A stretch of DNA of 45,688 bases from a virus. The notes beneath the pieces are model-generated. The model did no database searches. It saw only the letters and a list, made by a program, of their open reading frames with translations, and was not told the origin of the DNA. Positions 32,260 to 41,770 of this stretch are shown piece after piece. Where the stretch lies: IMG/VR virus record IMGVR_UViG_3300021090_000042, positions 1 to 45,688 of that record; one strand, given 5' to 3'. Position numbers and translations under genes: made by a program. Each line of letters opens with the position of its first letter. Within the stretch, counting starts at the first letter, position 1.

Positions 32260-32368
32260 TAAGCTTGTGTATGCTTTGTCTCGTATTTTTATTTCTTTTC
32301 CACGTCAACATGGAAAAACTGCTTTGTTTAATTCGCTAAATGGATCAACCAACACCACTAATAAGTAG
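32198..32368 (+). CDS. 56-residue microprotein bridging the terminase genes
   Basis: ATG 32198 has AAGGA with an 8-base spacer. The frame overlaps the end of the small-terminase gene by 62 bases and the start of the large-terminase gene by 29. It has a Gln-rich N-terminus (QLTQPQQQQANK) and RIFISFPRQHGKTALFNS further on. The large-terminase ATG has no ribosome site of its own, so translation of this frame may deliver ribosomes to it. The product itself may or may not matter. Confidence 0.5.
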   Translation: MQKNQENLMLQLTQPQQQQANKLVYALSRIFISFPRQHGKTALFNSLNGSTNTTNK

Positions 32369-33872
32369 TCCTCATTCTCGTCTTACACAAACTAAAGTCA
32401 ATAGCAAAGAAGCTTTTGATGAGGGTTTTAATTCGTTTCAATACTTTTCAACTCTTTGTCTTCCTACAGTTTGTACATTTAAATGGCCTTTTGAATACAT
32501 TGCAATATGGATGCTTCTTATTAAGGCAATAAGAGATAAAGATGAAAGACAGGTAAAAAGAGTTCTAAGGTTTGCTCTAGGCCTTCCACGCGGTTTTGCA
32601 AAGACTACATTTCTAAAACTTCTTGTTACATGGCTTATTGTATATGACTTTATCAACTTTATTCTTATTGTATGTGCTACTGAACCACATGCTGAGAACT
32701 TCTTGGCTGACGTTTCTGAAATGTTATCTGCTCCTAATATGGTTGCAATCTATGGCAATTGGTCTGGTGGTCTTGCAATAGATAATGCCAAACTTAAAAA
32801 ATGTCTCTATCGCCGGCACACAGTGATTATTGCTGCTATTGGTTCAGGAACTTCCGTTCGTGGTCTTAATATAGTTCATGAACGTCCAGACTTTGTTCTA
32901 TGTGATGATATGCAAACAAAAGAGAATGCAGAATCTGATACAGAGGCAACTCATTTACTAAACTGGTTTGTTGGGACACTTTTGAAATGTGTTGATCCAG
33001 TCTTTGCAGTTGTAGCATACATAGGCAATATGTATCCTCAAAACTGTATTCTTTATAAACTTAAAGAAAATCCATATTGGACATCTCTTATCACAGGTTG
33101 TATTCTTGCAGATGGTAAATCTCTTTGGGAAGAACTTCGGCCTCTTGAAGCCTTATATGAAGAATTCAAGCATGATGAAGCTTTAAATCTTGCTTATATC
33201 TGGTTTGCTGAAATGATGAATGATCCAATTCTTGAACGTATTTCTCTTCTTCCAAAAGGAATTCTTCCTACATGTCCTCTTAAAGAAGAAGAACTTAATC
33301 CTGATGCTGGTTTCTGTATTGTTGATCCAGCTGGCTTTCATAAAGCATCAGATGATAATGTTTGTCTTGCAGTTCATGTAATGAATGCAGTTCCTTATAT
33401 ACGTGGAATGATTTCTGGTATTCTTAATCCAAAAGAAATTATTGAGAAAACAGTTGAACTTTGTCTTATTTATAATATTCGTATCATTTTTGTTGAATCT
33501 GTAGCATATCAACAAACCTTGTGTTTTTGGTTCACTGAAGAACTTAAACGTGCTGGTCTATCAGATCACTTTATTATTAAAGAAGTAACACCAAAGAATA
33601 AGAGTAAAGATTCTCGTATTCGTATCTTTATTCAACAACTTATTGCATTGACAGCTTACATTCTAAGTCCAGAAGTTCGTCACAAATTTGTTTTCCAGGC
33701 CTTGCAATATCGTATTGGTAAGAAAACAAATCGTGATGATATTCTTGACGCTCATGCATACATTGAAGATATACGTGCTGACCAGGAACTTTGGGCATTG
33801 GTTCATTCTATTTCATTGAATTCTGCTGAACTTAAAAAAGCTGGTGTTGTAGCAGATAATACTCCATTTTAA
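32340..33872 (+). CDS. terL: Large terminase subunit (packaging ATPase-nuclease)
   Basis: This 510-residue protein has a Walker A-type motif LPRGFAKTT (82-90), the GSGTSVRG loop (168-175), and Walker B with its acidic pair in DFVLCDD (184-190). The RNase H-like nuclease has D329 in CIVDPAG, E386 in IIFVES and a late DDILDAHAYIED. It cuts concatemers and drives DNA into the prohead through the portal encoded next. ATG 32340 lies directly after an in-frame stop and lacks a ribosome site, suggesting coupling to the 56-residue frame. Confidence 0.88.
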   Translation: MDQPTPLISSPHSRLTQTKVNSKEAFDEGFNSFQYFSTLCLPTVCTFKWPFEYIAIWMLLIKAIRDKDERQVKRVLRFALGLPRGFAKTTFLKLLVTWLIVYDFINFILIVCATEPHAENFLADVSEMLSAPNMVAIYGNWSGGLAIDNAKLKKCLYRRHTVIIAAIGSGTSVRGLNIVHERPDFVLCDDMQTKENAESDTEATHLLNWFVGTLLKCVDPVFAVVAYIGNMYPQNCILYKLKENPYWTSLITGCILADGKSLWEELRPLEALYEEFKHDEALNLAYIWFAEMMNDPILERISLLPKGILPTCPLKEEELNPDAGFCIVDPAGFHKASDDNVCLAVHVMNAVPYIRGMISGILNPKEIIEKTVELCLIYNIRIIFVESVAYQQTLCFWFTEELKRAGLSDHFIIKEVTPKNKSKDSRIRIFIQQLIALTAYILSPEVRHKFVFQALQYRIGKKTNRDDILDAHAYIEDIRADQELWALVHSISLNSAELKKAGVVADNTPF

Positions 33873-33896
33873 CAGAATAAGGAAAAGGCTGAGAAG

Positions 33897-35819
33897 ATGG
33901 CCCAAGCTCCACAAGTAGGCCGACTTACAGCAGACGCGCAAGCATCTTTAGTCAAGTATTGCGGTGTGATACTTGATATCCATCAAAAGCAACAAGAATT
34001 ACGTGATAAGATGGAGTTTATAGATATTGCGTATGCTCGCTACAAAGCAGCACAAGAAACAGGAACAGATGGTGTTGATGATTCTTCTGCTGGTCAAGTT
34101 GCCTGTGGTATCAATATTGATGAAATAACTGTTCCAATTGTTGTTTCACAAGTTGATTCTTATGTCTCCTACCTTAATGATATTTATCTATCAGGTTATC
34201 CAATATTTCCTGTAATTTCTACACCCAATACAATATTAGAAGGTGAACAACTCCAAGCAATTATTGATGACCATGCAACACGTGGTCGCTATCAGCGTCA
34301 ACTTGCTTTATCTTTTAAGGATGCAGTCAAATATAATTTTTCAGCAATTGAAGTAGACTGGTCATCTCTTGATCTTTATAACTTTACATCAAATTATCTT
34401 GAACCAACAAAGAATAAAGTTGAAACAACTCAATACAATATTAATAAATTACGTGCATGGGATCCTTATAATACTATTATAGATGGTCGAGTTAATCCTG
34501 TTGATATTCCTTACTGTGGTGAGTATACTGGCCATATAGAAATTATCTCCCGTATCGAATTAAAACGTAAACTTGCTTATCATGAATCTTCTGGTAATGG
34601 ATATCATACATCACAAGCAATGGGATCACAGCTTAGTGCTACATCTACTCCTACTACTGATATTTTTGGTTACTATACAGAAAAGCCACAGATATCAAAG
34701 CTTATAAATAACAAAGCTCTACGCAATGGTCAAATGATGGATTGGATGGCATATCTTACTGAACAAAAACAAAAAAGTGGTATTGATCGTGCATCTCGTA
34801 TGTCTGATGTTTATGAGTATGTAACTCTTTATGCTCGTATTATTCCAGAAGAACATAAAATGGTAAATGTTCCTAAAAAAGGAACTCCTCAAGTTTGGAA
34901 ACTTTGTTTCGTAAATCATGAAAAACTTGTGTATGCAAAAAGGATTTTCACGATTTACGATATGCTTCCTGTTTTCATTGGGCAACCTTTGGAAGATGGC
35001 TTCTCATATCAAACAATGACAACTGCTGAAAATGCAATTCCATTCCAAGAAGCAAATTCAAAGCTTTTTTCAATTCGTTTAAATGCAGCTCGTAGAGCCG
35101 TCGTTGACCGTGCTATATATGACTCTACTGCATTAAATCCCAATGATGTTAATTCCCCCTATCCAGCGGCCAAAATTCCCTATAAGGCTAATGCTCTGCT
35201 TGGTGGTAAGAAGATTGATGATCTTTATAAATCAATTCCATTTGATTCAAGGGGAACTGAGACAGTTGTTCAAGATATGCGTGCAATGTCTGAAATGGCT
35301 GATGATCTAAATGGTGTAAATAAACCTCAACGTGGTCAATTTCAAAAAGGTAATAAATCAAGACAAGAATGGGATGATACAATGGCTGGCTCTTATGGTC
35401 GTATGAGAAATTGTGCTCTTATGCTTGAATATCAGCAAATGTTACCAATCAAAGAACAAATTAAGCTAAATATTTATCAATATGGAGTATCTGGAAGTTA
35501 TCAAAATATGAGTTCTGGTGAAGTTTATGAGATTACTGCTAAGAAACTTGAAGATATGCGTAAGATTGTAAACAATTTCAAATTGGCTGATGGACTTCTT
35601 CCTGCTGATAAGATTGCTTCAACAGAGGTTCTTATGGGTGGAATTCAACTTCTTTCATCTTCACAAGTTTTGCAACAAACAATGGGCCAAATGCTTCCAA
35701 AGATGTTTCTTTATCTCTTAAGTGTTGGTGGTGTTCGTGGACTTGAACAATTTATGCCACAAGTTCAATCTGCTCAAGGTCAACAAACAAATCAATCAGG
35801 AACAACACAACCAGTATGA
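33897..35819 (+). CDS. Portal protein
   Basis: This 640-residue protein, directly after the terminase, is of portal size. It has an early segment on the 'wing' domain (VDSYVSYLNDIYLSGYPIFPV), a long helix-containing centre, and Gln-rich C-terminal helices (SSQVLQQTMGQMLPKMF). The portal forms the dodecameric ring at one capsid vertex. The sequence shows no single diagnostic motif, so the call rests on order, size and general character. The stop overlaps the next start by ATGA. Confidence 0.75.
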   Translation: MAQAPQVGRLTADAQASLVKYCGVILDIHQKQQELRDKMEFIDIAYARYKAAQETGTDGVDDSSAGQVACGINIDEITVPIVVSQVDSYVSYLNDIYLSGYPIFPVISTPNTILEGEQLQAIIDDHATRGRYQRQLALSFKDAVKYNFSAIEVDWSSLDLYNFTSNYLEPTKNKVETTQYNINKLRAWDPYNTIIDGRVNPVDIPYCGEYTGHIEIISRIELKRKLAYHESSGNGYHTSQAMGSQLSATSTPTTDIFGYYTEKPQISKLINNKALRNGQMMDWMAYLTEQKQKSGIDRASRMSDVYEYVTLYARIIPEEHKMVNVPKKGTPQVWKLCFVNHEKLVYAKRIFTIYDMLPVFIGQPLEDGFSYQTMTTAENAIPFQEANSKLFSIRLNAARRAVVDRAIYDSTALNPNDVNSPYPAAKIPYKANALLGGKKIDDLYKSIPFDSRGTETVVQDMRAMSEMADDLNGVNKPQRGQFQKGNKSRQEWDDTMAGSYGRMRNCALMLEYQQMLPIKEQIKLNIYQYGVSGSYQNMSSGEVYEITAKKLEDMRKIVNNFKLADGLLPADKIASTEVLMGGIQLLSSSQVLQQTMGQMLPKMFLYLLSVGGVRGLEQFMPQVQSAQGQQTNQSGTTQPV

Positions 35820-36142
35820 TTCCAACATCAGTTGAGATTTTAGACAAAATTACTCTTTCAATTGAGGATATTCCTTTATCTAATGCAGACTTGGCAGCTA
35901 TTTCGACGGCTCTTTCCAATCCCTCAGTCATAAAATATCTAAAACATCTTAAAAACGATCTATACAAGGATCACACAGAAATTGATCTTAAGACGTACTT
36001 TGCAAATAAGGAATTGTATGCAATGCAACAGGTTTTTGTGAAAGGTGGAATCAATGTTATTGAAACATTGCTTCAAATTCACAAGAATCAACCCACACAA
36101 GGAGTAGCAAATGCCACAAGCACCCCAACAAGGAATACTTGA
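35816..36142 (+). CDS. Unknown late protein between portal and scaffold
   Basis: This 108-residue protein has predicted helices throughout. Its ATG overlaps the portal stop (ATGA) and its 3' end overlaps the scaffold gene by 32 bases. A head-assembly accessory role is likely from position only. Confidence 0.6.
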   Translation: MIPTSVEILDKITLSIEDIPLSNADLAAISTALSNPSVIKYLKHLKNDLYKDHTEIDLKTYFANKELYAMQQVFVKGGINVIETLLQIHKNQPTQGVANATSTPTRNT

Positions 36143-36929
36143 TAGCATTTTTGCACGTTTTCAAAAAAGAAAGGGTGGAAAACCTGTTATCAAGTCTGGA
36201 AGTCAACAAGAAATAGATCCAGCAACAGGAAAACCAAAAATACAGCAGCAACAACAACAGCAAGATGATGGTAGCGAAGAATCTAATGATGCAATGTCTA
36301 TATATGAAGGACTCTTTTCTCCTCCTGATGCTGAAACTCAAAGAAAGAATGAACCTCCTAAATTCTTATTGGCCGCTGACAAAGTAAAGGAAGCAGCAGG
36401 AAAGATGGACTTTACGGCAGGTTTACCTGATGAAATAGTGCAGAAACTCCAATCAGGTGATGCCATTGACGGAAAGACTCTCCTAGCTGCAATTAACTTT
36501 GCCGGCAGACAAGCTTACTCACGTGCATTAGAACATGCGACCGGCCTTACTGGTCACTTTGTTGAAGCACGTGTTAAACATGAGCAGCAAGGTCTCCCTA
36601 CAGCACTACGTAATTACCTTGCAAAATCAAAAGCAGTAAGTGGGCCAGATGTGTCAGATAATCCTGTTGTTAGGGAACATATGTCAATGATCTCTGAGAA
36701 GATCGCTGCCAAATTTCCTGACGCAACAGATGATGAAGTTGCAACACTGACACAGGAATACTTCACTGAAATGGCGAAAGCCATTAATCCCAAAGCTTTC
36801 CAGCAGTTGACTGGACTTGAACAACAAAAACGTGGGAAAGATGAAGTAGTTATTGATGATTGGTCTGCTTACTTACAACCTTCAGAAGATCAACAACAAC
36901 AAGGACAGCAACAACAAAAAGCTGCATAA
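36111..36929 (+). CDS. Scaffolding protein (putative)
   Basis: This 272-residue protein is low-complexity, with Gln runs near residues 44-50 and at the C-terminus. It is charged, helical in the middle (GKTLLAAINFAGRQAYSRALEHATG) and acidic overall. Position between portal and capsid gene, the composition and the length fit a scaffold that guides prohead assembly and then leaves or is cut. GGAG lies seven bases before the ATG. Confidence 0.68.
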   Translation: MPQAPQQGILDSIFARFQKRKGGKPVIKSGSQQEIDPATGKPKIQQQQQQQDDGSEESNDAMSIYEGLFSPPDAETQRKNEPPKFLLAADKVKEAAGKMDFTAGLPDEIVQKLQSGDAIDGKTLLAAINFAGRQAYSRALEHATGLTGHFVEARVKHEQQGLPTALRNYLAKSKAVSGPDVSDNPVVREHMSMISEKIAAKFPDATDDEVATLTQEYFTEMAKAINPKAFQQLTGLEQQKRGKDEVVIDDWSAYLQPSEDQQQQGQQQQKAA

Positions 36930-36954
36930 TCTAAAGGAAAGGAGTAAGTTTTAA

Positions 36955-38175
36955 ATGGCGTTCTATACGTCAGTTTTCAATACCACAGTAAATCCAGCTC
37001 AACTTAACAAACGCTCTTTTGCTGCAACAATGCTTCGTCTTTATCCTGATGGTTCTTTTCCTATCTTTGGTCTTACCTCACAAACTGGCAAAAGCAAAGC
37101 TATCAGTTCAACACACGGTTACTTTACAAAAACTCTTGTCTTTGGAAGTGTTCAAATCAATCAAGCTGCTGGTTCACCAACTGGCTATTCTCCTGTTGAT
37201 ACAGTTTTAGTTGTTGATTCAACAGCTGGAATTCTTCCAAATATGGTTCTTTACAATCCTACAACTAGAGAAAATCTTCGTGTTCTTACTGTTGATTCAG
37301 CCACACAAATTACTGTTACTCGTGCCTTTGGTCGTGTTGCTCCTGTTGCAATCTTTGATAATCAAGTTCTTGTTGTAGTAGGGTCAGCTTATGCTGAAGG
37401 TTCTTCACGTCCAACTGCTCGTGGTATGACGATTATTCATATTCCAACCTTTACACAGATTTTCCGTGATGCTTGGGCACTTACTGATACAGCTCGTGCT
37501 TCTGCAATAGAACTTGGTTTTACCAATATCTCTGAAAGTCGTCTTGACTGCTCAACTCTACACAGTGTTGATATTGAAGCAGCAATTCTATTTGGACAAG
37601 CTAAAATGGATACCTCCGGTGCTCAACCCTTGCATGCTACACAAGGTATTATTGATGCAACTACTCAATATGCTCCTGGTAACATATTTACTGCTGGTGC
37701 AACTACAAACATGACACAACTCATTGATATGTTAGAAGAAGCTTGGAGATTTTCACACAATATGGGAGATGCTAAGACAAGACTTGCTTTCTGTGGTTCT
37801 AAGGCAATGAAAGTATTTAATGAAATTGCACGTCTTAATGGAACTATTCAACTTCTTCCAGATCAGTCAGGCTTTGGCTTTTCCTTCCAACGTTTTAAAT
37901 TCTATAAAGGTAATCTTATTCTAATGGAGCACCCAATTCTTAATGGTATTGCTGGAATGGATGATCTTACAGTTGGTCTTGATATGCCAGCTCTTAAACT
38001 TGCATATATGGAAGGCAGAGATACTAAAGTTGAAGAATTTGGTGGAACTGGCAAAAACAATGCAAACGGTGTTGATGCAAACGGTGGTTCTCTTACTACT
38101 GAATTTGCTGTTGAACTCATGAATCCAAATGGCTGTTTTGTCATTTACGATCTTACTGCCGGCGCTGCGGGTTAA
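36955..38175 (+). CDS. Major capsid protein
   Basis: This 406-residue protein follows a strong AAAGGAAAGGAG site, the best in the late block. Its character fits DUF5309/SU10-like capsid proteins: an N-terminal arm, a small domain with short beta repeats (LVVDSTAGILPNMVLYNPTTRENLRVL), and ending strands such as ALKLAYMEGRDTKVEEFG and TTEFAVELMNPNGCFVIYDL. Codon use is the most biased of the genome, as expected for the most abundant protein. The family assignment is by remembered pattern; the role is clear from context. Confidence 0.78.
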   Translation: MAFYTSVFNTTVNPAQLNKRSFAATMLRLYPDGSFPIFGLTSQTGKSKAISSTHGYFTKTLVFGSVQINQAAGSPTGYSPVDTVLVVDSTAGILPNMVLYNPTTRENLRVLTVDSATQITVTRAFGRVAPVAIFDNQVLVVVGSAYAEGSSRPTARGMTIIHIPTFTQIFRDAWALTDTARASAIELGFTNISESRLDCSTLHSVDIEAAILFGQAKMDTSGAQPLHATQGIIDATTQYAPGNIFTAGATTNMTQLIDMLEEAWRFSHNMGDAKTRLAFCGSKAMKVFNEIARLNGTIQLLPDQSGFGFSFQRFKFYKGNLILMEHPILNGIAGMDDLTVGLDMPALKLAYMEGRDTKVEEFGGTGKNNANGVDANGGSLTTEFAVELMNPNGCFVIYDLTAGAAG

Positions 38176-38188
38176 TCTGAGAATCTAA

Positions 38189-38623
38189 ATGTCAGAATCA
38201 AATGGCAAAACTACTCTTAGCTTTTCTGAGAGAGTAGCAAGAGCCAAGCTAGAAGCAGAAGCCAAAGCTAAGCAACCGGCAGAGGCTTCTGCTTCTTCTG
38301 CTGAACTTATTGAATCTTCACGAATTGCTTCTTCTGATGATAAAACTGTCTATTTTCATTCATCAATTGCCTCTTTTCGTTTTCTTGTTGGTCCAGGTCG
38401 TAAAGCAGATTTTAAAGATTATTTTTTCATTACTAATAATCCAGTTGAGATTGAAACAGTTAGAAGAGATTTTGTTAAGAAACTTTCAGGACACGTAAAA
38501 GTTACAGAAGTATCTCCTTATTTCTATCAAGCTGCTCGTATGATACAACCTGAAATTCTTCCATTACCAGATCAAAAAGATCTTACATTGGAGCAACAAG
38601 AACAAAAACTAGATAACTCATAA
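38189..38623 (+). CDS. Unknown head-region protein
   Basis: This 144-residue protein has a charged Ala/Glu/Lys-rich N-terminus and a compact beta-type centre (KTVYFHSSIASFRFLVGPGRKADFKDYF-type), and ends in an acidic Gln-rich tail. It stands between the capsid and the adaptor genes, so a capsid cement or completion role is likely but unproven. Confidence 0.6.
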   Translation: MSESNGKTTLSFSERVARAKLEAEAKAKQPAEASASSAELIESSRIASSDDKTVYFHSSIASFRFLVGPGRKADFKDYFFITNNPVEIETVRRDFVKKLSGHVKVTEVSPYFYQAARMIQPEILPLPDQKDLTLEQQEQKLDNS

Positions 38624-38635
38624 ATTAGGATTTTT

Positions 38636-39208
38636 ATGTCATTTGGCGCAATGATTGCAACAGTTGCATCAAAAACAAAACGTCCTGATAAGATCTCTGA
38701 TATTAGGACTGCTGTTAATGCAGCTGTTGCATTCTTTGCTACTGCAAATTTTCCACATGATCGTGTTGATTTTGATTTTGCAATTTCAGGATCTGATTAC
38801 GTTCAATCCTTTGATATAACAGCATCACCATTTGTTAGATTTAAAACAATTGATTATATTAAACCAGCTGGCTATTTTAAAAATCTTGATTGGCGTGATC
38901 CTAAGAAAGTTTTTCAAAATGGACAAGAATGTCTTGATGTTTGGCATCGTTCAGGAAATAATATTGCATTTAAGCTTTCTAGATTGCAATCATCCTTAAA
39001 GATTGGATATTTTCAATATCATATAGTTATGACTGCTGATGGTGAAACAGATTGGATTCTTGATGAAATGGCAACAGCTGTTGAAGACTTTGCAAGATCA
39101 CGAATTTTAGAAGATATTGGTGAAACAACAGAATCAGCACGTTACTTTGCTCGTGCTCTTTTATTTTGGGAAGCTTTTAAGGGTTCAAGTGTTGAGGTAA
39201 TAGGATAG
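38636..39208 (+). CDS. Head-tail adaptor protein (T7 gp11 / P22 gp4 position)
   Basis: This 190-residue protein opens with a helix (ISDIRTAVNAAVAFFATANFPHDRVDFDF) followed by beta strands with VRFKTIDYIKP, and closes with a helical DEMATAVEDFARSRILEDIGE segment. This is the usual layout of podovirus adaptor proteins that bind under the portal and hold the nozzle. The call is from layout and order. Confidence 0.6.
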   Translation: MSFGAMIATVASKTKRPDKISDIRTAVNAAVAFFATANFPHDRVDFDFAISGSDYVQSFDITASPFVRFKTIDYIKPAGYFKNLDWRDPKKVFQNGQECLDVWHRSGNNIAFKLSRLQSSLKIGYFQYHIVMTADGETDWILDEMATAVEDFARSRILEDIGETTESARYFARALLFWEAFKGSSVEVIG

Positions 39209-39219
39209 GTAGACTAATA

Positions 39220-39417
39220 ATGCATTTAAGGCCTGCTTTTCATGCTAGAAAAGATATTTTAGATACTAATGCCCATACTTTTCAAGTCAATAAAGATTCT
39301 GTAGATAGTGGTGAGACTTTAACAATTGCAGATGGATATGAGATTATTTTTGGTGAAGATTTCTTTATAAATGGCACGGGAAGTTTGGATATTGTCGGCC
39401 AGTTACATATAGTATAA
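39220..39417 (+). CDS. Small beta-type virion protein
   Basis: This 65-residue protein is beta-repetitive at the end (YEIIFGEDFFINGTGSLDIVGQLHIV), like short caps or chaperone tips found next to fibre genes. Twelve bases separate it from the fibre gene. No family recognised. Confidence 0.55.
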   Translation: MHLRPAFHARKDILDTNAHTFQVNKDSVDSGETLTIADGYEIIFGEDFFINGTGSLDIVGQLHIV

Positions 39418-39429
39418 GGGAAATCAAGA

Positions 39430-40329
39430 ATGGGTAAAATTTATTCAACAGAAGAAGCAGAATCTCCTTCAACACCTGCCTCTGGTAAAGTAGTACTTTA
39501 TTTTAAACAAGATGGTTTTTGGTATTATAAGAATGATAGTGGAACTGAATTTAAACTTATCCCCGGTTCTGGTAGTTTTATTCCACCCAGACACATACAT
39601 GGACTTACATATTCAAACAGTGCAGGTGATCCTACTAATGATATTGATATTGCAATAGGTTCTGCAAAAGACTCAACTAATGTATTTGATTTAATTCTTA
39701 CAACAGCTATAACAAAGCGTCTTGATGCTGCTTGGGCTGTTGGAACAAATCAAGGTGGTCTTGATACTGGTTCAATAGCTAATAGTGATTATTATATCCA
39801 TCTTATTGGGCGTTCAGACACTGGTGTTATTGATGTTCTTTTTTCTCTATCTGCAACAGCTCCTACTATGCCGGCAAATTATGATTACAGACGATTAATT
39901 GGCTGGATTAAACGTGTTGGTGCTGCTATTGTCTTATTTACTACTTATGAAACTGAAGGTGGTGGTATTGAATTACTATGGACTACACCAACATTAGACA
40001 TTAATCTTATTAATACCTTGACAACAGCTAAACGTACTGATCCAGTTAAAGTTCCACTAAACTTTTCTGTAATAGCAATATTAAATATAGGAATTTCTGA
40101 TGCGGGTGCTTGTGTTGCTTATATTTATTGTCCGGATCAAGCAGATATAGCACCTTCTACTACTGCAGCACCTATGTATACTATTACAGCTCCAGCAGCT
40201 GTAGACGGTGGTAGCAATTTGCATATCAGAACAAGCACAACAGGACTTATTGCTGCTCGTTCAACTACAGCTACTATAGATAAGTATAATGTTTCAACAA
40301 TTGGATTTACTTGGGCAAGGAGGAACTAA
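39430..40329 (+). CDS. Tail fibre / receptor-binding protein
   Basis: This is a 299-residue protein. The N-terminal part (GKVVLYFKQDGFWYYKNDSGTEFKL) is a common phage fibre head. The middle contains AAWAVGTNQGGLDTGSIANS...YYIHLIGRSDTGVIDVLFS, a domain widespread in fibre proteins of unrelated phages. It likely contacts the host surface or links to the fibre tip. Its stop overlaps the endolysin start by one base (TAATG). Confidence 0.7.
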   Translation: MGKIYSTEEAESPSTPASGKVVLYFKQDGFWYYKNDSGTEFKLIPGSGSFIPPRHIHGLTYSNSAGDPTNDIDIAIGSAKDSTNVFDLILTTAITKRLDAAWAVGTNQGGLDTGSIANSDYYIHLIGRSDTGVIDVLFSLSATAPTMPANYDYRRLIGWIKRVGAAIVLFTTYETEGGGIELLWTTPTLDINLINTLTTAKRTDPVKVPLNFSVIAILNIGISDAGACVAYIYCPDQADIAPSTTAAPMYTITAPAAVDGGSNLHIRTSTTGLIAARSTTATIDKYNVSTIGFTWARRN

Positions 40330-40718
40330 TGACACTTGGAGAAAAACAACGACTTTTTGTTCATCTTGTTGGACAATTAATTATTTGGGCTTATGAAAAC
40401 GATTACGAGTTATCATTTGGCCAAACTGTTAGATCAAAAGCGGAAGCAAATGCAAATGTGGCGGCTGGTATTGGTATTTCTAACACTCTTCATTCTCTTT
40501 ATATTAAGTTGGCTATTGATCTTAATCTTTTCAAAGATTCTTCACTAGAAGCTGATGAAGATATATATCAAAGAGATTCAGAAGCTTATCGTCCATTAGG
40601 TGAGAAATGGAAATCCTTGCATCCATTGTGCAGATGGGGTGGAGATTTCAAAGATAAAAATGGAAATCCAAAACCTGACGGAAATCATTTCTCGTTGGAA
40701 CATGAAGGAGTAAAATAA
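40329..40718 (+). CDS. Endolysin, M15-type (VanY-like) peptidase
   Basis: This 129-residue protein has the metal-binding layout TLHSLYIKLAIDLNLF (H55, D64), then HPLCRWGGDF and DGNHFSLEHEG (H120). The spacing between H55 and D64 is two residues longer than in the usual H-x6-D pattern. It cleaves peptidoglycan cross-peptides at the end of infection. ATG 40329 has a perfect AGGAGG five bases before it, so I prefer it over an upstream TTG. No signal peptide is present, so a holin must release it. Confidence 0.8.
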   Translation: MTLGEKQRLFVHLVGQLIIWAYENDYELSFGQTVRSKAEANANVAAGIGISNTLHSLYIKLAIDLNLFKDSSLEADEDIYQRDSEAYRPLGEKWKSLHPLCRWGGDFKDKNGNPKPDGNHFSLEHEGVK

Positions 40719-40733
40719 CCATGAAAGAGGAGT

Positions 40734-41141
40734 ATGAGTGATCCATTTTGGCAAGCATTTTTTATATTTGCATCAGCTGTACTAATTGCTGGAATACAGG
40801 CTTGGACATCAACTAAAACTAAAACAGCTATTGTTCAAGCAAGTGTTGCAGCAGGAGCACGCTCCATTGTTGCAGAATCAAAAGTAGAAGGTGTTCGTAC
40901 AACACTTATAACATCCAATGTGGTTACTTCTAACAAACTTAATAATATTAGTAATGTTCTAGACAGTACACATATTTTAGTCAATAGAAACTATGGTAAT
41001 CAATTAAAATTAACTGAAATTGCCTTACGTAGGTTAGCTCAAGTAACTAAAGAGCCAGAAGATTTTGCAGCAGCTGATGAGGCATTGAAGTTATACAAAG
41101 AACATATGCAAAATCAAGCAAAAGTTGATACAAAATTATGA
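40734..41141 (+). CDS. Membrane-anchored lysis protein (Rz-like or holin candidate)
   Basis: This 135-residue protein has one N-terminal membrane segment (FWQAFFIFASAVLIAGIQAW, about 5-24), then a long polar, helical part ending in KLYKEHMQNQAK. This shape fits an inner-membrane spanin or a type III-like holin. It follows the endolysin by 15 bases. Which of the two roles applies cannot be decided here. Confidence 0.55.
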   Translation: MSDPFWQAFFIFASAVLIAGIQAWTSTKTKTAIVQASVAAGARSIVAESKVEGVRTTLITSNVVTSNKLNNISNVLDSTHILVNRNYGNQLKLTEIALRRLAQVTKEPEDFAAADEALKLYKEHMQNQAKVDTKL

Positions 41142-41150
41142 AAATTAAAT

Positions 41151-41537
41151 ATGGCTGAAGCCCGTCGTCTTTATCCATTAACAACACCATTAGGAGAACC
41201 AATACCTCTTGAAGTTATAAGACTTCATGGACTTGGGCGAATTAATTTTACTTCTGCTGACCAAGAAATTGCTCTTTCTACAGATATTGAAATTCTTGTT
41301 TTATATGCAACTCAAGATTGTATTGTCAGATTAGGAATTCTTGCTGCATCTGTGCCTGCTTCCCTTGCTTATCTTGCTGATGCAGTCTTGGTGCCGGCCA
41401 ATCAATATCTTGTGATTGATAAGAATGAGGCAACTGAGTTACATGCTGTTAGATTTGATACAGATGGAATACTTTGGATAACTGGAGTTCGTGCTTGGCA
41501 AGATACACAAAAAGCAGTTCAACATAATAGGATGTAA
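41151..41537 (+). CDS. Unknown beta-rich virion protein
   Basis: This 128-residue protein is beta-type throughout (IEILVLYATQDCIVRLGIL, YLVIDKNEATELHAVRFDTDGILWITGVR). A small baseplate or fibre-cap protein is likely from position. It contains a GCCGGCC site at 41393. No family recognised. Confidence 0.6.
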   Translation: MAEARRLYPLTTPLGEPIPLEVIRLHGLGRINFTSADQEIALSTDIEILVLYATQDCIVRLGILAASVPASLAYLADAVLVPANQYLVIDKNEATELHAVRFDTDGILWITGVRAWQDTQKAVQHNRM

Positions 41538-41538
41538 T

Positions 41539-41763
41539 ATGGATATGAATTTAGTTAATGCCCTCAAAGATGTTCCAAATTCTTCTGGCTATCCACATGA
41601 ACAACGCATGGCCTTTTATCACGGAATTGCTAGTGTCTTTCAAGTATTAGAAATGCCAGAACTTGCACAAGAGTTTGCTGCTCTTAGAGATCAAGGAATG
41701 ACAACTGGAAGTAATCAAGCAAATGTTGAAATGCTATATGATGATGCTGATTTCATAGGATAA
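41539..41763 (+). CDS. Unknown small helical protein
   Basis: This is a 74-residue protein. ATG 41539, with AGGA upstream and one base after the previous stop, is preferred over an upstream start at 41491. It is helical (HEQRMAFYHGIASVFQVLEM). No family recognised. Confidence 0.58.
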   Translation: MDMNLVNALKDVPNSSGYPHEQRMAFYHGIASVFQVLEMPELAQEFAALRDQGMTTGSNQANVEMLYDDADFIG

Positions 41764-41770
41764 GGTAAAA

